From Tubiluchus corallicola (Eukaryota; Priapulida; Priapulimorpha; Priapulimorphida; Tubiluchidae), in NCBI GenBank assembly GCA_030141605.1, contig JAQGDQ010000099.1:568982-632981 (forward strand): a DNA stretch of 64,000 bases. Direction: 5' to 3'. The position numbers were made by a program, and so were the translations under genes. This document shows positions 33,786-45,994 of this stretch, one piece after another. Below the pieces are notes generated by a model that searched no databases, was not told where the DNA came from, and saw only the letters and a program-made list of their open reading frames with translations. How positions within the stretch are numbered: position 1 is the first letter of the stretch; each line of letters starts with the position of its first letter.

Positions 33786-36700
33786 TTACAAGTCAAGTCC
33801 ATAGATTCTAGCAGCATTTGCACCAAATATGGGCAGTCGTTGCTCGTCCGGCAAACTTTCTAAACACTTTTCCAATGTACGAAACCAGGCAATGTAAGAG
33901 TCGACAGCAAGTAAGCAAACAGGCCAATCAGAGCCGTACATGCAGCGCTCCGGCCCAAATACGGACAACACATGCTGAAAATAAAAGACAGAACCTTCGT
34001 TCAAACGAGCACAAGATTTTCCAACATTAACTTAGTGCTATTTTTCACTCTCCAGGAAAAAATTTAAATTAGTTTTACTTGTTTTAAAATGTAAACTGAA
34101 TGCTTTTATTTGATTTTGACAAAAGCATTAGAAGACCAACTGCAGTAAATCCTAGCAGGGATATTAGTTTACAGTGGTTACTGCTAACGTAAATTGGCAT
34201 AATGCAAACAGCATGTAGAATAGCAAACTCATGATGGCGTCACAATCAACAGATATAGCTCAGTGAAACCATACAAGTCCTCTATTTAACCAAACAACAC
34301 TTTCATCAGTAATTGTGGGTGTTTTTTGTCTGTGTTACTGATTATGGGAAAATTAAATTTGCAACACTTTTCAATGGTTGACAAAACAATAAATTCACGG
34401 CAAAAAAAATTGTCAGAAAACAAACTATCATCACTGCACTGTATTTAGGGTAATCAGTTAATTTTAAACTAAAACAACAATTGGGGTAATGAGTGCTTTC
34501 TTTTACCTGAATATAAGGCTGTAATTGGTCAATAGTCCAGTTTTTGTGGTCTGCCTCTGTAACCATACCAGATCTAACAGGAAATAAGAGACAACAACAT
34601 TAACTCATCACTGTCAACCAACTGCACGTAGACCTAAAATTTACCCTTTATAATTATGGGCGGTAACTTTCATCACAGTTTGTAATGCTTTATGGCACTA
34701 TTACACTTCATTTGTTACTATTTTAAAATGTGTGCTTTCAAAAATGTCAGTTATTAATTGCTACCCATTGATTGGGAATGCAGAGATTTCTATTACAAAA
34801 CAGAAATCACTACGTGAAATCACTGAATGCTTGTGACGTCTATTGGCATTGGGCAAACAGAATTACAATATTATAGCAAATCTGCTTTCAAGATAAGTAA
34901 AGACAGCAACTAGTCCTGTAAATTATAGATATGTTGGCTGCTATGCCAGTGACTCAACAGCACCACTTGCATTAAGATTTGGTAACTTATCACTTTTCTC
35001 AAAACAAAGATGATCCGATGTTCAACTCTTTCCCAACAGGTGCATACATTTACTGGTCATCTGTTACAGGTAAAAACAATGCCTTATTAACTAAATTTTC
35101 CACTCTCCAGATTTAATGAAATTTGGAAAAGATATGGCTAACGTACAAAAAATTATATAACAACAAAAAAGTTGTTGTTTTCTTCGTTTCAGTTTTTGAA
35201 GAAATTTTTTGCAAAATAATGGATAAAATTCTGTTCTGCACTTATACAGTACTCAACGAAGCAGTGATCTTGATTTGCCCTGTGCTCATTAGCTCAGGCT
35301 ATTATTAGCACTCAAAAATAACTTTTATTGTCATCTGGGTGTGTTCACAGAATGTGACAGCAGCAAGCACTTTCCACTGTCCAGTGCATGGGAGCTGTAC
35401 TCTGAACAAACGTGATCTTGTTTTGCTTCTGAATGCACAAAATGCTTTCGAATGCAATAAAAATGAAAATATGTTAAAAGTGTTTCTGGATATCTTTTAA
35501 AATTTGGCGTAATTTCGCGGTTGGATTTATCACTTGGGCAGTAATCAACTACATGTTTACAGTGAGATAATTTCTCAGTACTGTATGTATGCTATCAAAC
35601 TCAGCCTTTGCAAAATCTCTTGGAAGTAAACCAATATTCATAAAACAACACTGATGGCCACTACCTTACTATACAGCTATTGATCGTTCTGGGAGTGCCG
35701 GCTGTTAATTCAACAGCGCAGTGGTTGTTTGTTATAATTACCCGCTGCAAACGCAGGGCAGACTCACCAGCGACAAGTGTTGCAGTTCCAGTACAAATTT
35801 CATGCCTTAGTGCACTTGAACAGCTGTCATACTGAACTGAATACTTTTTGCAAAATTAGTGCAGAAATGAATGCTCTACGGTTTTTATGTTGAACAGTTT
35901 TAGATTCAAACGATTACTTGCAAGCTAGAAGGCTTTGAAATGAAAATACTGTGAAAACTTCAAATTTTTCAAATTATCCTGTTAATTGCTCTATTGAGTA
36001 AAAAATCTAAACAATTAAATTTACAACAATAGAACAAAAATTTAATTCTCATTCAGAAAATGTAAGGTTTGCACTAGTATCTCAATCTCACGTATGTATG
36101 GTGTTATGGACAGCTTTATTCGGGGATGTCAGAACTACACAAATATTTGTCGTTGTAAAGGAATTAATGCACCTGATGAAAAGCTGATTGAAAAAAATAG
36201 GCGATGTTAATTTACTCACAATTTACAATAGATATTTGGCATTTTAGCCAGTTGAGCAATGTCTTCCTTCCACCCGCCTATCACACCGTCTTTTATTAAA
36301 GGTTTAGCAATGTGATCAACCACAACTTTTAAACTGCAAAACAAAACAGCATTTATGGCTAGCATATTTCCTAGGTTCTAGATAGAAAGCCAGACTCAGG
36401 TTTCGTTAAGAACAACAACGCCGGGTAGGCTCAGTTGTTGAATGCTCGATTTCAGCTTATAGTGAGCCAAGTTGTTTACAAAAAGTATATGAAATTTTAC
36501 AATATAAACTCAAACATTTTTATGTAGTGCACAGAGTGAGTTTACCTGTCAATTTAGGGAATGAGAATGGCATCTAATAGCCTGGCTACAACACTTTAAT
36601 ATAATTACTGCTTTCCAAATTATAGTAAATCGCTAAAAACATGGTTTACTACTTTTCTACTTATAAACAAGTTAAGTATGATGACTGAAACTTAATAAAT

Positions 36701-39700
36701 TTTATAACTCATGCATTTTCTGCATAAGCAAAACTATAAAATTTAATGTACAGTCAGATTTTTATGTAAGCACAATTTTTATCTATAAGATGCATACTTG
36801 GGGAGCTTTTGTTTAAACTTTATTGCCGGCTTCAATGTTTTAGGCCTGGAAAAGAAAAAATATTTAGTATTTCAATATACTTTTACACTACTGAATTTTT
36901 TTATTTAAATACGTAAGAAACAAAAAAGAGTGACCATAGTTACCACCAAATGCGTTGCAATTTGTAACAAGACCTTTAAAGAGAAAATGCCATTGAAAAT
37001 ATTAAATACAGTAACATTAAACATCATTCACAGCAAATATGCGACTGTGGTGATGCTAAAATTAATGAACATAATCGGCTGTTCCAGCTAATAATTTGCT
37101 TTTCGTAAAAAGTTTTAAGATATTTTTCATCATATTTTAAGAAGAAAAATGCTGGAATATTGGAGTTATTTGATAAACTTAAAACCTGCAGTAATGCAAC
37201 TAGTACAGTCCTGCGCACAATACCGTAACGTAAGATCAAGAACAAGATTTTGATTTGCAACAGCCTGACACCCACGCAGCACATCTTCTCTCAGAAGCCA
37301 TTCATCGTCGTGGTAATCTAAGATATCCCTTATTCCCACAATACGTTTATCCTTTGCTAGATTAGCTAAGTTTGCTTGAACCTGCAAGAATAAAATCTTA
37401 AGCCTGAGACATTAATGTCAATGTGTTTCAAATGTTAATTTTAAATCAACAAGATCTGCTAAACACTTTGCTGAAACAAGGCAGCAAGAACAACAGCAAA
37501 AACGTAGAAAGGAAGTATACCGAAAAACACGAGATTAGATCACAACCAAAACTTAATACGCTTTTATTGTAGTGTGAGAGGAATTAAGCATTAATAGTAC
37601 CAGTTTAGTGACGTTAAAAATCCCAGTACAAAACATAAGAAGGGAGAAGGTATACTTGCATTTTTATCTGTTAAATCTACCCATCCGACAATGCCTTTAA
37701 TGAATGGAAACTCATTGGCTAGTTCTTGCACATATTCTGGATAAAGTAGAGAACGTAAATTTTACCAATGATAGATACATGTGTGCTTGCATAGCAAAAT
37801 CGTCCATAAGTCGGCAATTAAGCTTTTCTAGTTATTCACATATCCTGAATCTCCATTTCATGAGGATCATTTTGATACCAAGCTCAGTGCTCTATTATTT
37901 CTAAGCTGAAATAATCCAGGTTGAAGTTGAAGTGCATGCTGCACACTGAAAAACATAACCTTGAGAAAATCGTCATTAAAGTTAGCCATTGTTTTTTTGT
38001 TGCATTTCTACAAAACATTTAGCAAACGCACAAATGTCGGTTGTCATGGACTTTGCAAGAACATATTGAAGTTGTGTCTAAATCCTGCAGATGGCTCTTC
38101 CTGACGCAGGTATGGCTTGGCAGCAGGAAAAATAGACCAGGAGCCCAGAACGTTTAATCATACAAAGAGAGGCAAAAGGTTTGACATGCTCATTTAGTAG
38201 CTCAAAGATGCTACTTCAAAGAACCAGATTGCTGCCGACCTCTGGCCTGAACATTAAGGGGCTAGGGGGCCTTATTTATGCCCCAAAAGTCATTTAATTA
38301 AACATAGATAGGCAAAGACCATTTCTCATCCATACTGATTCCTAGTGATATAATCTTTCGAAAATGCATATGACAGCAATTTTGAGCGAACGTGACCTTG
38401 AACAGTGACCTTTAAGATGACCTAAAAAGTTATTTAATCAAACGAAGTCTGGCATGAAAAAACTCAATGGCACTGGGTTCAGTAGAAGATGGGTAATCAA
38501 AAAACATCAGTGACAGCAATTTTTTCCTGAACGGAAGTAATTGCCAGCAACATTTTTCTACGGATTAGCAGCATTCGATTTATTCATATATTGATCGGCG
38601 GGGGTCAAACTTGCCCAAAATGATTAGTACAATGTTCTAAGCACAAAATCATCGTCTCCAGCAATTTTCCTCTGAACATTTACAACGAACGGTAAGGATT
38701 TTTTGAAAATAACAAGATTGCCAAATATAATCATACTACAGTACACTACTATGAGCACAAACAGGTACACTACAGTTTAAGGTAGTCACTATCAGAAAGC
38801 AATACGAATTTGATGAAAGCTAAAATTCGTTGTCATTGTCCCCATTGTCACTGTCTTCCGACCATGCACTATCTGAATCTACACTATCGTAAGCAGCAAA
38901 ATCATCATCGACTAATGGAATTTTAGATTCGTCGTTGCTTTTAATGTCTGTACAGGCAATGTAGAGATCTTCTCCTTGTTCCTCTTTTCTCATTTGGTGG
39001 AATCCTCATTTCTACTAACTTCTTTTAGAAGGGATTCAGAAAGAGAATTACCTTCATACCAATGAGAAACCAGAAAGTCTTCACCAAACCAAAACCCGAA
39101 GCTAAATGACCACTTCAACGAGCTACTATCAAAGTTTGAAAAAACAAGTTTTTTATTATTGCAGTACTAGTTTTTAGGCAGAGAAGTAGGTACGGGATTA
39201 TACAATTAGATTTTTAGTGTTTTCTTTTAACATTCTCTTGAAGATTTGATGCTAGAATATAAAAGTCCAATATATTGTTTTATATATAATAAAAAAACTG
39301 ACATTTGACCAAATTTTTTAGTGCATTGTCTTTTGAAGCATCATAACGAAGATCTAACTATGCCGACTTATGGAAAACTCATCTTCAAAACTATTTGTAT
39401 TATTTATATTAGGTAGGAATGCAATTATTGCATAAGTTTAGTTTGGTGCTCGGTAATAAAATTAAGACTAGGATAGCGCGTGCGGTCCCGTTACACAACG
39501 TTCATCTAAAGTATATATATAAATAAATAAAGGAGTAAGATCTAAAAATTAAACACACTGGTCTCGTTTTCGCTGTTGTTGATCACTTGCACAGAGATGA
39601 CGTTTCGCACTGGAGTAGGTTCAATAGCTTCTTTGAGATCCTCTGGTGTAAAGTTGTGCAGAATTCGAGGCATCTCTTTCGTAGGAAAGTCATTATAGTC

Positions 39701-41769
39701 AAATCTTTCGAGCTCCCATAAGTCTACAATAAAACAATCTGCATTAACAATATTAATATGAAATAATAATAATGATAATGACAATAATAATAATAATAAT
39801 ATTAGCAAAAGCCCCGCAAAAAATTTTGCGTATAAATACACTTATAATCAAAAATATGCGAACATCCTACATAGTCCTCATAGTAACGCAAAGCCAGCAG
39901 CAGCTTTTACTGAATTAAAGTTATAAGTTTATAGGATGAGTATAATGGATGACGTCAGAACAATGGCTTTGCGTCAGCAGTTTTCCAAGCGAAAATTGAA
40001 TATCTAATTAACTCGTCAGCACTCCTCTTGGTGGACGTGTCCTAAAATATAGCCCACATCATCGTGTAGCCCTGTTCTTCCTATTTCTAAAGAGCTATAT
40101 ATCTCCTTTCAAGAGTCCCATCAGGTGTTGCTAGAATGTTTTTCTGCAGGCTGTTTTACCAAAATTTTAAACAATTGAGAGTTGGGTCTGGGAAAACGCC
40201 CATTGCTGGACGCGATGGCCTTCCTGCGAAATCTAGATATGTCTACTATACCCACTGTTGAACGGGCTATCTATCCATGGCTGGCACCGCTCCCGGCCCG
40301 TTCCCGTTCTTCAGAAATAAGAGGTATAAGTTTTGCAAAAAACGTGCGAAAAATGGCCATTTTTGGAGGTTTTTCGCCCATCCCCGTTCGTCCCGGTGGA
40401 CCCGATTCGAAAAATAAACCACCAATGGCACGACACTAGAAACAGACATAACCAATAATTCTATAGTTGGTTGTGAGTTTGAATAATGCCCTATGTGTGC
40501 AAGGTATCGACTTCCAACTCTAGTCCAGGGCCGAGAAAAACTAGCAAAAGACGAAGAGATGGAACCAATAATTCTACAGCTGTCCAGTCCACAGGGGCTT
40601 TGGAGCAATACTCCAGGGCCGAGAAAAAGTGGACGAGCAACTGACAAAATCGATAGATCTATAGATGCCCACTTCGTTGGACTCGTTGGGACAACTATAA
40701 CAAGACTGAATGAATGAAGATCAAAGTCCGTGAGCATAAGGCAATGACCATGTTTACATCTGACCATACCTGGTTAAGTGTGATTGTGAAAAAAATTTGA
40801 ATTTTACTCAAAGCCGTAGGAGTTGAATGATAATCAAAAAACTAACCGATGTTCATGTCCTTGACCCTATGACAGAGGTCGCTGATCGTCACACCCCTTT
40901 CAAGGCATTTACCCCAGGTTCTATATTGCGAGTTTCGTGACTCTGCTTACTATTTTAAAGTTATTTAGTGTTACGTATTTTGGCTCAGTTACAGCAGCCT
41001 AAGTACTGTTTTGAGCACTACATGGATTAGGGGAATATAATAATCCATGTTATCCCTTTTGACTGGAAATAAATAATAAACTTTAACAAATTTAACAATA
41101 CGTTTATTCGTACCTTTGCTAGTGGCCTGACAGTTTTTTAAATGTTAGTAAACAATTTCGTTTGGATTAACGTCTTGGTAAAAAATCATAACTTGTTTTT
41201 GTAGGTGATCCCTATGGCAAAAGTCGTTTCGCCTGCCCTGAATTTGCAACTGATAGATAACTGCTGCTGGCTTTCTATTAAAAGTTGCCAACGCAGCAGT
41301 TTTGGTTTGCTAGTATAAACCTACTGTAGAAGCGCAAAACAGAAAGGCATTTGAAATTTCAATTCTTAAACAATGGATATAGAATAATGATTGCATTTTC
41401 ATTTGGAAACTGGGTATAATTATCAGGCTCGGGCAGAAATAAATGCGAGTAATTACACGTGTTCCCGATGGAAACATTAATCGTTAACTTACAGTATTAA
41501 ACTGACGTTTGTGGGGAATTAATAATAGTTAATTGTCAACTTTATTGCATATGCGTGGGCCTAATGTAAACATAGTAATCATAATAGCAAAAAACAAAAC
41601 AAAGTAACTCCTATACGTAAATTTAAACACAAAATTCAACACGTGGGCAAGTAATTTAGTGCAGAACTAACAGGAAGCTTCATACGAAAAGCTTATATTC
41701 AAGCAAACTACAGAAGATGAACAACTTACGAATATGTGAATCAACAAAAACTGTTCCTGGCTGATGCAT
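33786..41769 (-). CDS. Amidohydrolase_2 family protein, L-fucono-1,5-lactonase-like
   Basis: A metal-dependent TIM-barrel hydrolase of the COG3618 group, whose characterised members open sugar lactones such as L-fuconolactone; the exact substrate here is unknown. Coding exons in order: 41730-41769, 39559-39723, 37660-37736, 37224-37381, 36798-36845, 36220-36333, 34507-34573, 33786-33974 (285 aa, the usual length). Metal ligands and signatures: VDSHIHLW (H12, H14), VVVDHIAKP (H170), KLSGMVTEAD near 200 and CMYGSDWPV (D239). All junctions keep phase. The join between 37660 and 37381 only works with a GC donor (AAT|gcaagt). There is no signal peptide, so it is probably cytosolic. The start MHQPGTVFVDSH is the ATG nearest the HxH motif; upstream in-frame sequence meets a stop. 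Intron 2 contains a Tigger-like element and intron 1 an odd GC-rich segment. Confidence 0.9.
37794..39385. mobile_element. Tigger-like element family D, longer copy
   Basis: The left end has TCCATAAGTCGGCA (37803-37816) and the right end its exact complement TGCCGACTTATGGA (39361-39374), near TA on both sides. It is about 1.6 kb. The minus strand carries a 57-codon acidic frame like the tail that follows DDE domains in this superfamily, but no DDE core. A deleted relative lies at 23774. It nearly fills the amidohydrolase intron 37737-39558. Confidence 0.65.
38820..38993 (-). pseudogene. Acidic 57-codon frame inside Tigger-like element
   Basis: Begins MRKEEQGEDLYIACTDIK and ends SAWSEDSDNGDNDNEF: strongly acidic, like the C-terminal tails of pogo-group transposases. 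No preceding catalytic sequence was recognised. Probably a leftover of the transposase gene; alone it has no assignable function. Confidence 0.4.
39760..39801. repeat. (AAT)n microsatellite
   Basis: An imperfect AAT/ATG trinucleotide run just upstream (in gene sense) of the 39559-39723 exon. Confidence 0.85.
40180..40740. other. GC-rich segment of unknown origin with internal repeats
   Basis: Clearly more G+C- and CpG-rich than anything around it (for example GGCACCGCTCCCGGCCCG). Two phrases recur inside: ACCAATAATTCTA.AG (about 40450 and 40565) and CCAGGGCCGAGAAAAA (about 40527 and 40615). Overlapping open frames of 85 codons (plus, 40182), 166 codons (minus, 40267-40767) and 74 codons (plus, 40493) are no better than expected from GC content and resemble no family I know. 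It lies in intron 1 of the amidohydrolase. Confidence 0.5.
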
Positions 41770-42809
41770 GATTTCAGGGCAACTTTTATTTCATTAACTG
41801 TATAAATGACTAGAACAATATTCAATATTTTCGTAGCAATGAAACTATCTTCTATGTGATTACCTTGCGGTAGACGTGGGAAATATGGGAATCCTACAAC
41901 GTTTGGCGGTTATATTCAAATGTGCTTTGTTGTAAACAGTTTTTCTACAAAATGACAGGTTTATATACATAATATGGATTACTAATTCGGGCCAAGTTTC
42001 TCGCAATAAGCTTCTGACAACAATATATTCACAGCTAATTAACCAGTAAAGTCTAGATATATTTCATAGATTTTCAAATTTTATAACTTAATATTTTAAG
42101 GTTTTACATAATGTACAGAATTTTTATACAATCTTCATTAAATTTGTAAATAAAAACAAGAAAACCTGCTTCATTAATACGTCTTCACTGACGTCACAAA
42201 CACAGCTTCATAGGTCATAGTAGTAATAGTTTCTTAGTTACCATCCTATTCAGTTGCATATGTGATGGCAAAGGTTTTTGTTATAAGATTATTATTAGAG
42301 CTCCAGAAAATTAATCACTTCAAGCTCGATTAAACCAAGAACATACAAGAATTTGCAAAGACAACCTGTTAGTAATCGAAAATTTTAAGGAGTGGTAAGG
42401 GTAGATGTCAATTGCCACTGCAACACAAAGCCTCAAGATTTGCAGGTACACAAAATAACGCTGTTTCAGTAACAGGTACAAAAAGTTTAAAAGGTATGAA
42501 TTTTGACCATACTTTGCATTGATTTTAAATGAAATTCCAAAGACCGCAGAAATTTAAAAAAGCTTCATAAGATGTCTCTCAGGCCCCTGATACATTGGCA
42601 TGTTGGTGATTTGATTTCTATGAAAACTTGCAGAGTGATCTTGGAAATTTACATTATTATTTTATCGCGTCGTTTCTCTGTTGTTTTATGCATTTTTGAC
42701 AATTTTGCATCTTCAGCGATAGATACACAACTTAGATAGTTATATAGCTCCTTCAAAATTGACTATCCGATTCTATGATATTTAGTTAACAAGGCAATTT
42801 AGGATATAA

Positions 42810-42815
42810 TAAATA

Positions 42816-42846
<31 letters not shown>

Positions 42847-42848
42847 CC
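42810..42848. repeat. (AAT)n microsatellite
   Basis: AATAATAATGATAATGATAATAATAA run. Confidence 0.85.
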
Positions 42849-43002
42849 TTTAATTACTTTAAACTCGACAGACAACACAAGTCGTGAGGCTTTTATGGTT
42901 AACTATGAACAAGAAACTACATCTACATAAAAAAGATTATTATTACCCCACTTTTACCTTAACAACAGGTACCAATTTTAAAGTTTTTTAGTGCGACATA
43001 GC

Positions 43003-43078
43003 TTCGGTATCGAACACATAACTTCCCAATGGAAAGCAATATGTTATCCATTAGACTATACAGTCTGATTAGAAAATA
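43003..43078 (-). pseudogene. tRNA-like relic (tRNA-derived SINE head)
   Basis: On the minus strand TAGTCTAATGGATAACAT matches a tRNA A box/D arm and GTGTTCGATACC a B box, at normal tRNA spacing. The acceptor stem does not pair well. It resembles an Arg-type tRNA (CTAATGGATAA), but it is decayed. Confidence 0.55.
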
Positions 43079-43714
43079 AGTTAAAGTGAAGAATCCGTGA
43101 AGAGACATATTTAAATAACACTTCAATTGTGCCAGTTTATGATTTATTTGGTGTCCTTATTTAGGCACTGGAGCACCACACGACTGAGACGTAGTAGGTT
43201 TATAAATAAAGGCTATCGCGGATGACCGACACATGACTTCCTAGTCAGAGAAAGCTAAAAAGCTGGAGTGCAAATTGAAAGATTGTAGGTGCCTTTGATT
43301 AAGCTTTGTCCGGATCTGCCAGTCGTCTTAACTCTTTTAAAATTAAAATTATTTATGTTGGTTTCAGGTTAGTGATTTTAGTGGTTGTTTCTCTCCTTTC
43401 GTATGTTAATAGTTTCTTGCTTTATAAATTAGCTCAGCTTAGAAAAGTATTACTGTGCTTTTTAAATTACACTGTACCTTAATTCAGTACCAACCAAAGG
43501 CTTTGAAATTTATCTATATCCGACATACATACATTTTAGAATTAGAAGTCTGAAAATTTTGCAAAGGTATTCACTTATACCTTAAAAAGATGTCGAAAAA
43601 TAGTTGTTTAAAATAAAACAATATTTAACACTGTTCAAACTGGTGTGAAACCTAATTTATTTTAATTCGTTTGCAGATACGTCGTAATATTATAAACTAT
43701 TATAATTATATTTG

Positions 43715-43860
43715 ACGAAACGAGTGATGACGTAAAAGGTCTTCACTAAGTGATTGCGTTCCCCAGGCACTGACGTCTTTTGCGACGTCATAAATACTTG
43801 CACTCTACCTGGGTGACAACCCCGTCTCTTTGATACGTATTGCTTCGTCCAACAAATCTG
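43715..43860. promoter_or_regulatory. CRE-like cluster, candidate promoter
   Basis: TGATGACGTAAAA, CACTGACGTCTTTT and GCGACGTCATAAATA lie within about 80 bp, the last merging with an ATAAATA box about 130 bp before the plus-strand ATG at 43920. It may serve that small ORF, a noncoding transcript or the amidohydrolase; evidence is motif-level only. Confidence 0.3.
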
Positions 43861-43919
43861 TAAAGATAACGTTGCTGTTCCTCAAAGAAAAAAGTGGCGG
43901 GGCTTTAGTTTGACTGAGG

Positions 43920-44060
43920 ATGCACGTGTACCGAGTTGAGCCCGAGGAAGACAGGTACAAGGAATTTGAAAATATCGTTCGAATACAATCTCTTTATCTT
44001 TGTTTAGAAAAAAATATGAAAAATAGTTTGGAGAAAAATAGGTGTATTATAAACTATTAA
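43920..44060 (+). CDS. Hypothetical 46-codon ORF or first exon
   Basis: Starts MHVYRVEPEEDRYKEFENIV and runs to TAA at 44058. The first twelve codons use CpG-richer codons than the rest, and GACAG|gtacaagg at 43955 could be a splice donor, so this may be a first exon of an unseen gene. No family is recognised and no downstream exon was found. Confidence 0.2.
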   Translation: MHVYRVEPEEDRYKEFENIVRIQSLYLCLEKNMKNSLEKNRCIINY

Positions 44061-44306
44061 CATTTAAAACTCAAGTAATAACATACAAACGCTGAAGTGA
44101 AAACTAAGTAGGGTGTGCTTTTTGTCCTGGCTGAAAAGAGGAACATAAAAAGTAGGCTTCGCGTTTTCTCATTTTAAAGATCCAAAAACAAAGCGAACTA
44201 CTCCCGCATAGTCCAGCCTGTTAGAAGCGCATCTTGACTGGCCTTTCTAACTGCCAGAAAGGTGTTCATCAACTAACATTCAACATCAATAAGTTATAGA
44301 TTTTAC

Positions 44307-44417
44307 CTTGGGAAGGACAACCGTTTTGGTTCGACTCCGAGTCCAGTTAATAGAGCTGTTTTTCCTGGAGCATTCCATGCATCCGCTATTCATTTCTCTG
44401 CTGATTCGTATTTCTTC
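44307..44417 (-). other. Exon-like segment, possible 5' exon of the amidohydrolase gene
   Basis: Bounded on the minus strand by atttgcag and CCCAAG|gtaaaatc, exactly 111 bp and fully open as 37 codons (EEIRISREMNSGCMECSRKN onward). Joining it to the acceptor tttatacag before 41769 gives a stop before the ATG, so it cannot extend the amidohydrolase protein. It could be a 5' UTR exon or chance. Confidence 0.3.
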
Positions 44418-45994
44418 CTGCAAATCAGAGGAACCTCGAAGGCTTGTTCATCACATTACTGAGCATACCAAAATTTGACTACTATCTTCACGGGAAACCA
44501 GCGATAATGAAACACAAACGCATAAAGACACTGCAAATAAGTTATCTCCAGTAAGCAAGTAAATAAAATTTTAGATTCATAGATTAATCGAATAGATTCA
44601 TAGAATTAATAGATTCAAAATTTGACAAGCTCTATAATAAAATCTAACCAGCGAAATATTTTTTCGCGTTTTTCCACTGTACTTTACTAGTGTACTGTAC
44701 TCTCATTATCGGCTGCTTCGCTGACACGTGTTATGTCCTCATATTACTTCGCCTAACTATTAAGATCACGAGCGAATTTTAATTGAACTCTTTACAAAAA
44801 TCTAAACAACCAGAACATATAATTGAGGTAACCAATAATTTTAATGCGTTTAAATTTATACGAAATTTAAACATGTTTAAAGGAACTAATTTTTTGATAT
44901 ATGTGCTATGACCTTCCTTCCGGATTTCACACTATCAAAAGGGCTGGGTAGTACATTGGCAATGGAACCAACTCAACAATAATTATGCCTCGCATGTTAG
45001 GCAGCAAGTGTCAGCCACCCACGAGTGTAAACGTAACTTTGATAGCATCAGAACCCGGTCGCCCGTAAGATGTGCCATTCATTAAAATATCATTCTCAGT
45101 GGTTACTTTGTTAAAGTATATCAAGTGTGTAACAACTTGTTACTACACACACTCTACGAAAAACGCTAATTACACTTACGTAAAGATACTATTATAATTA
45201 TAAATATGTAGGGTGAAAGTAAATTTCACGCTAGCCTACTGCACCTACATCTAGTATACTTTGAGAATCATGTATTTTGACATGGAAGAATTTAGAGATT
45301 TGGCCACGATAATAACACTACATTTAAAAGTCAAAATTTGGCTGTACATTTCATTTATTATATTGTAGCAACTGTTATTATTACTCACAGCAATAACAAA
45401 ACAAAAAACTGATAACAAACAACAGTAAAATAAACTAATAACCACTTATGGTGAGCTAAGATCTAAACAAGAAAACAACAAAACTTTGACGAGACTAGTA
45501 TTTTTCAAGAACAAAACTGAGAAAGAAGCATTGAATGTACAGGCATAAGACTTTAAGTTAATATTTAAACAAACCAAAATTTACAGCACTTTTCAATAAT
45601 TTCTAAGACTGCAAAACATCTTTGGGCCAAATTATTTTATAGCTAGATTGAGTTGTGTTTATTCAACTGTTTGCTCCAACATCATAATAACAATAATAAT
45701 AACATTAATTTAGATTTGCATATTGAAGACACAACAGTTGAAAAATCAATAATCAATTTTATAGAAATGTGCAATGAGTAAAAGGCTTGTTTCCTGCAGG
45801 CAAAGTATACTAACATACTAAAAAATGGAATATCACCTAGCTGCTTCACAAAAATAAAACAAAACCGGAAAATAAAATGACGTATTTTACTTTAACATAG
45901 TTAAATAGCATCAGTAACAACAGGAAGTATATTAACATGGAACACATGAGTAATAAACTATTGTTTCACTAACGATGGATGGTGAATATTAAGA

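Larger units (their letters stand above)
41770..45994. other. Gene-poor spacer between the amidohydrolase start and the HERC1 stop
   Basis: Holds the amidohydrolase 5' region and the HERC1 3' UTR. Apart from the small items listed separately (AAT run at 42810-42848, tRNA-like relic, CRE-like cluster, 46-codon ORF, exon-like segment) I see nothing. Perfect CRE palindromes TGACGTCA occur at 42189 and, just outside in the amidohydrolase intron, at 39950. Confidence 0.5.

Noticed and set aside
40267-40767. 166-codon minus-strand ORF as a gene
   Set aside because: No family resemblance, overlaps other ORFs on the opposite strand in a GC-rich segment, and no splice or promoter support; kept only as an oddity.
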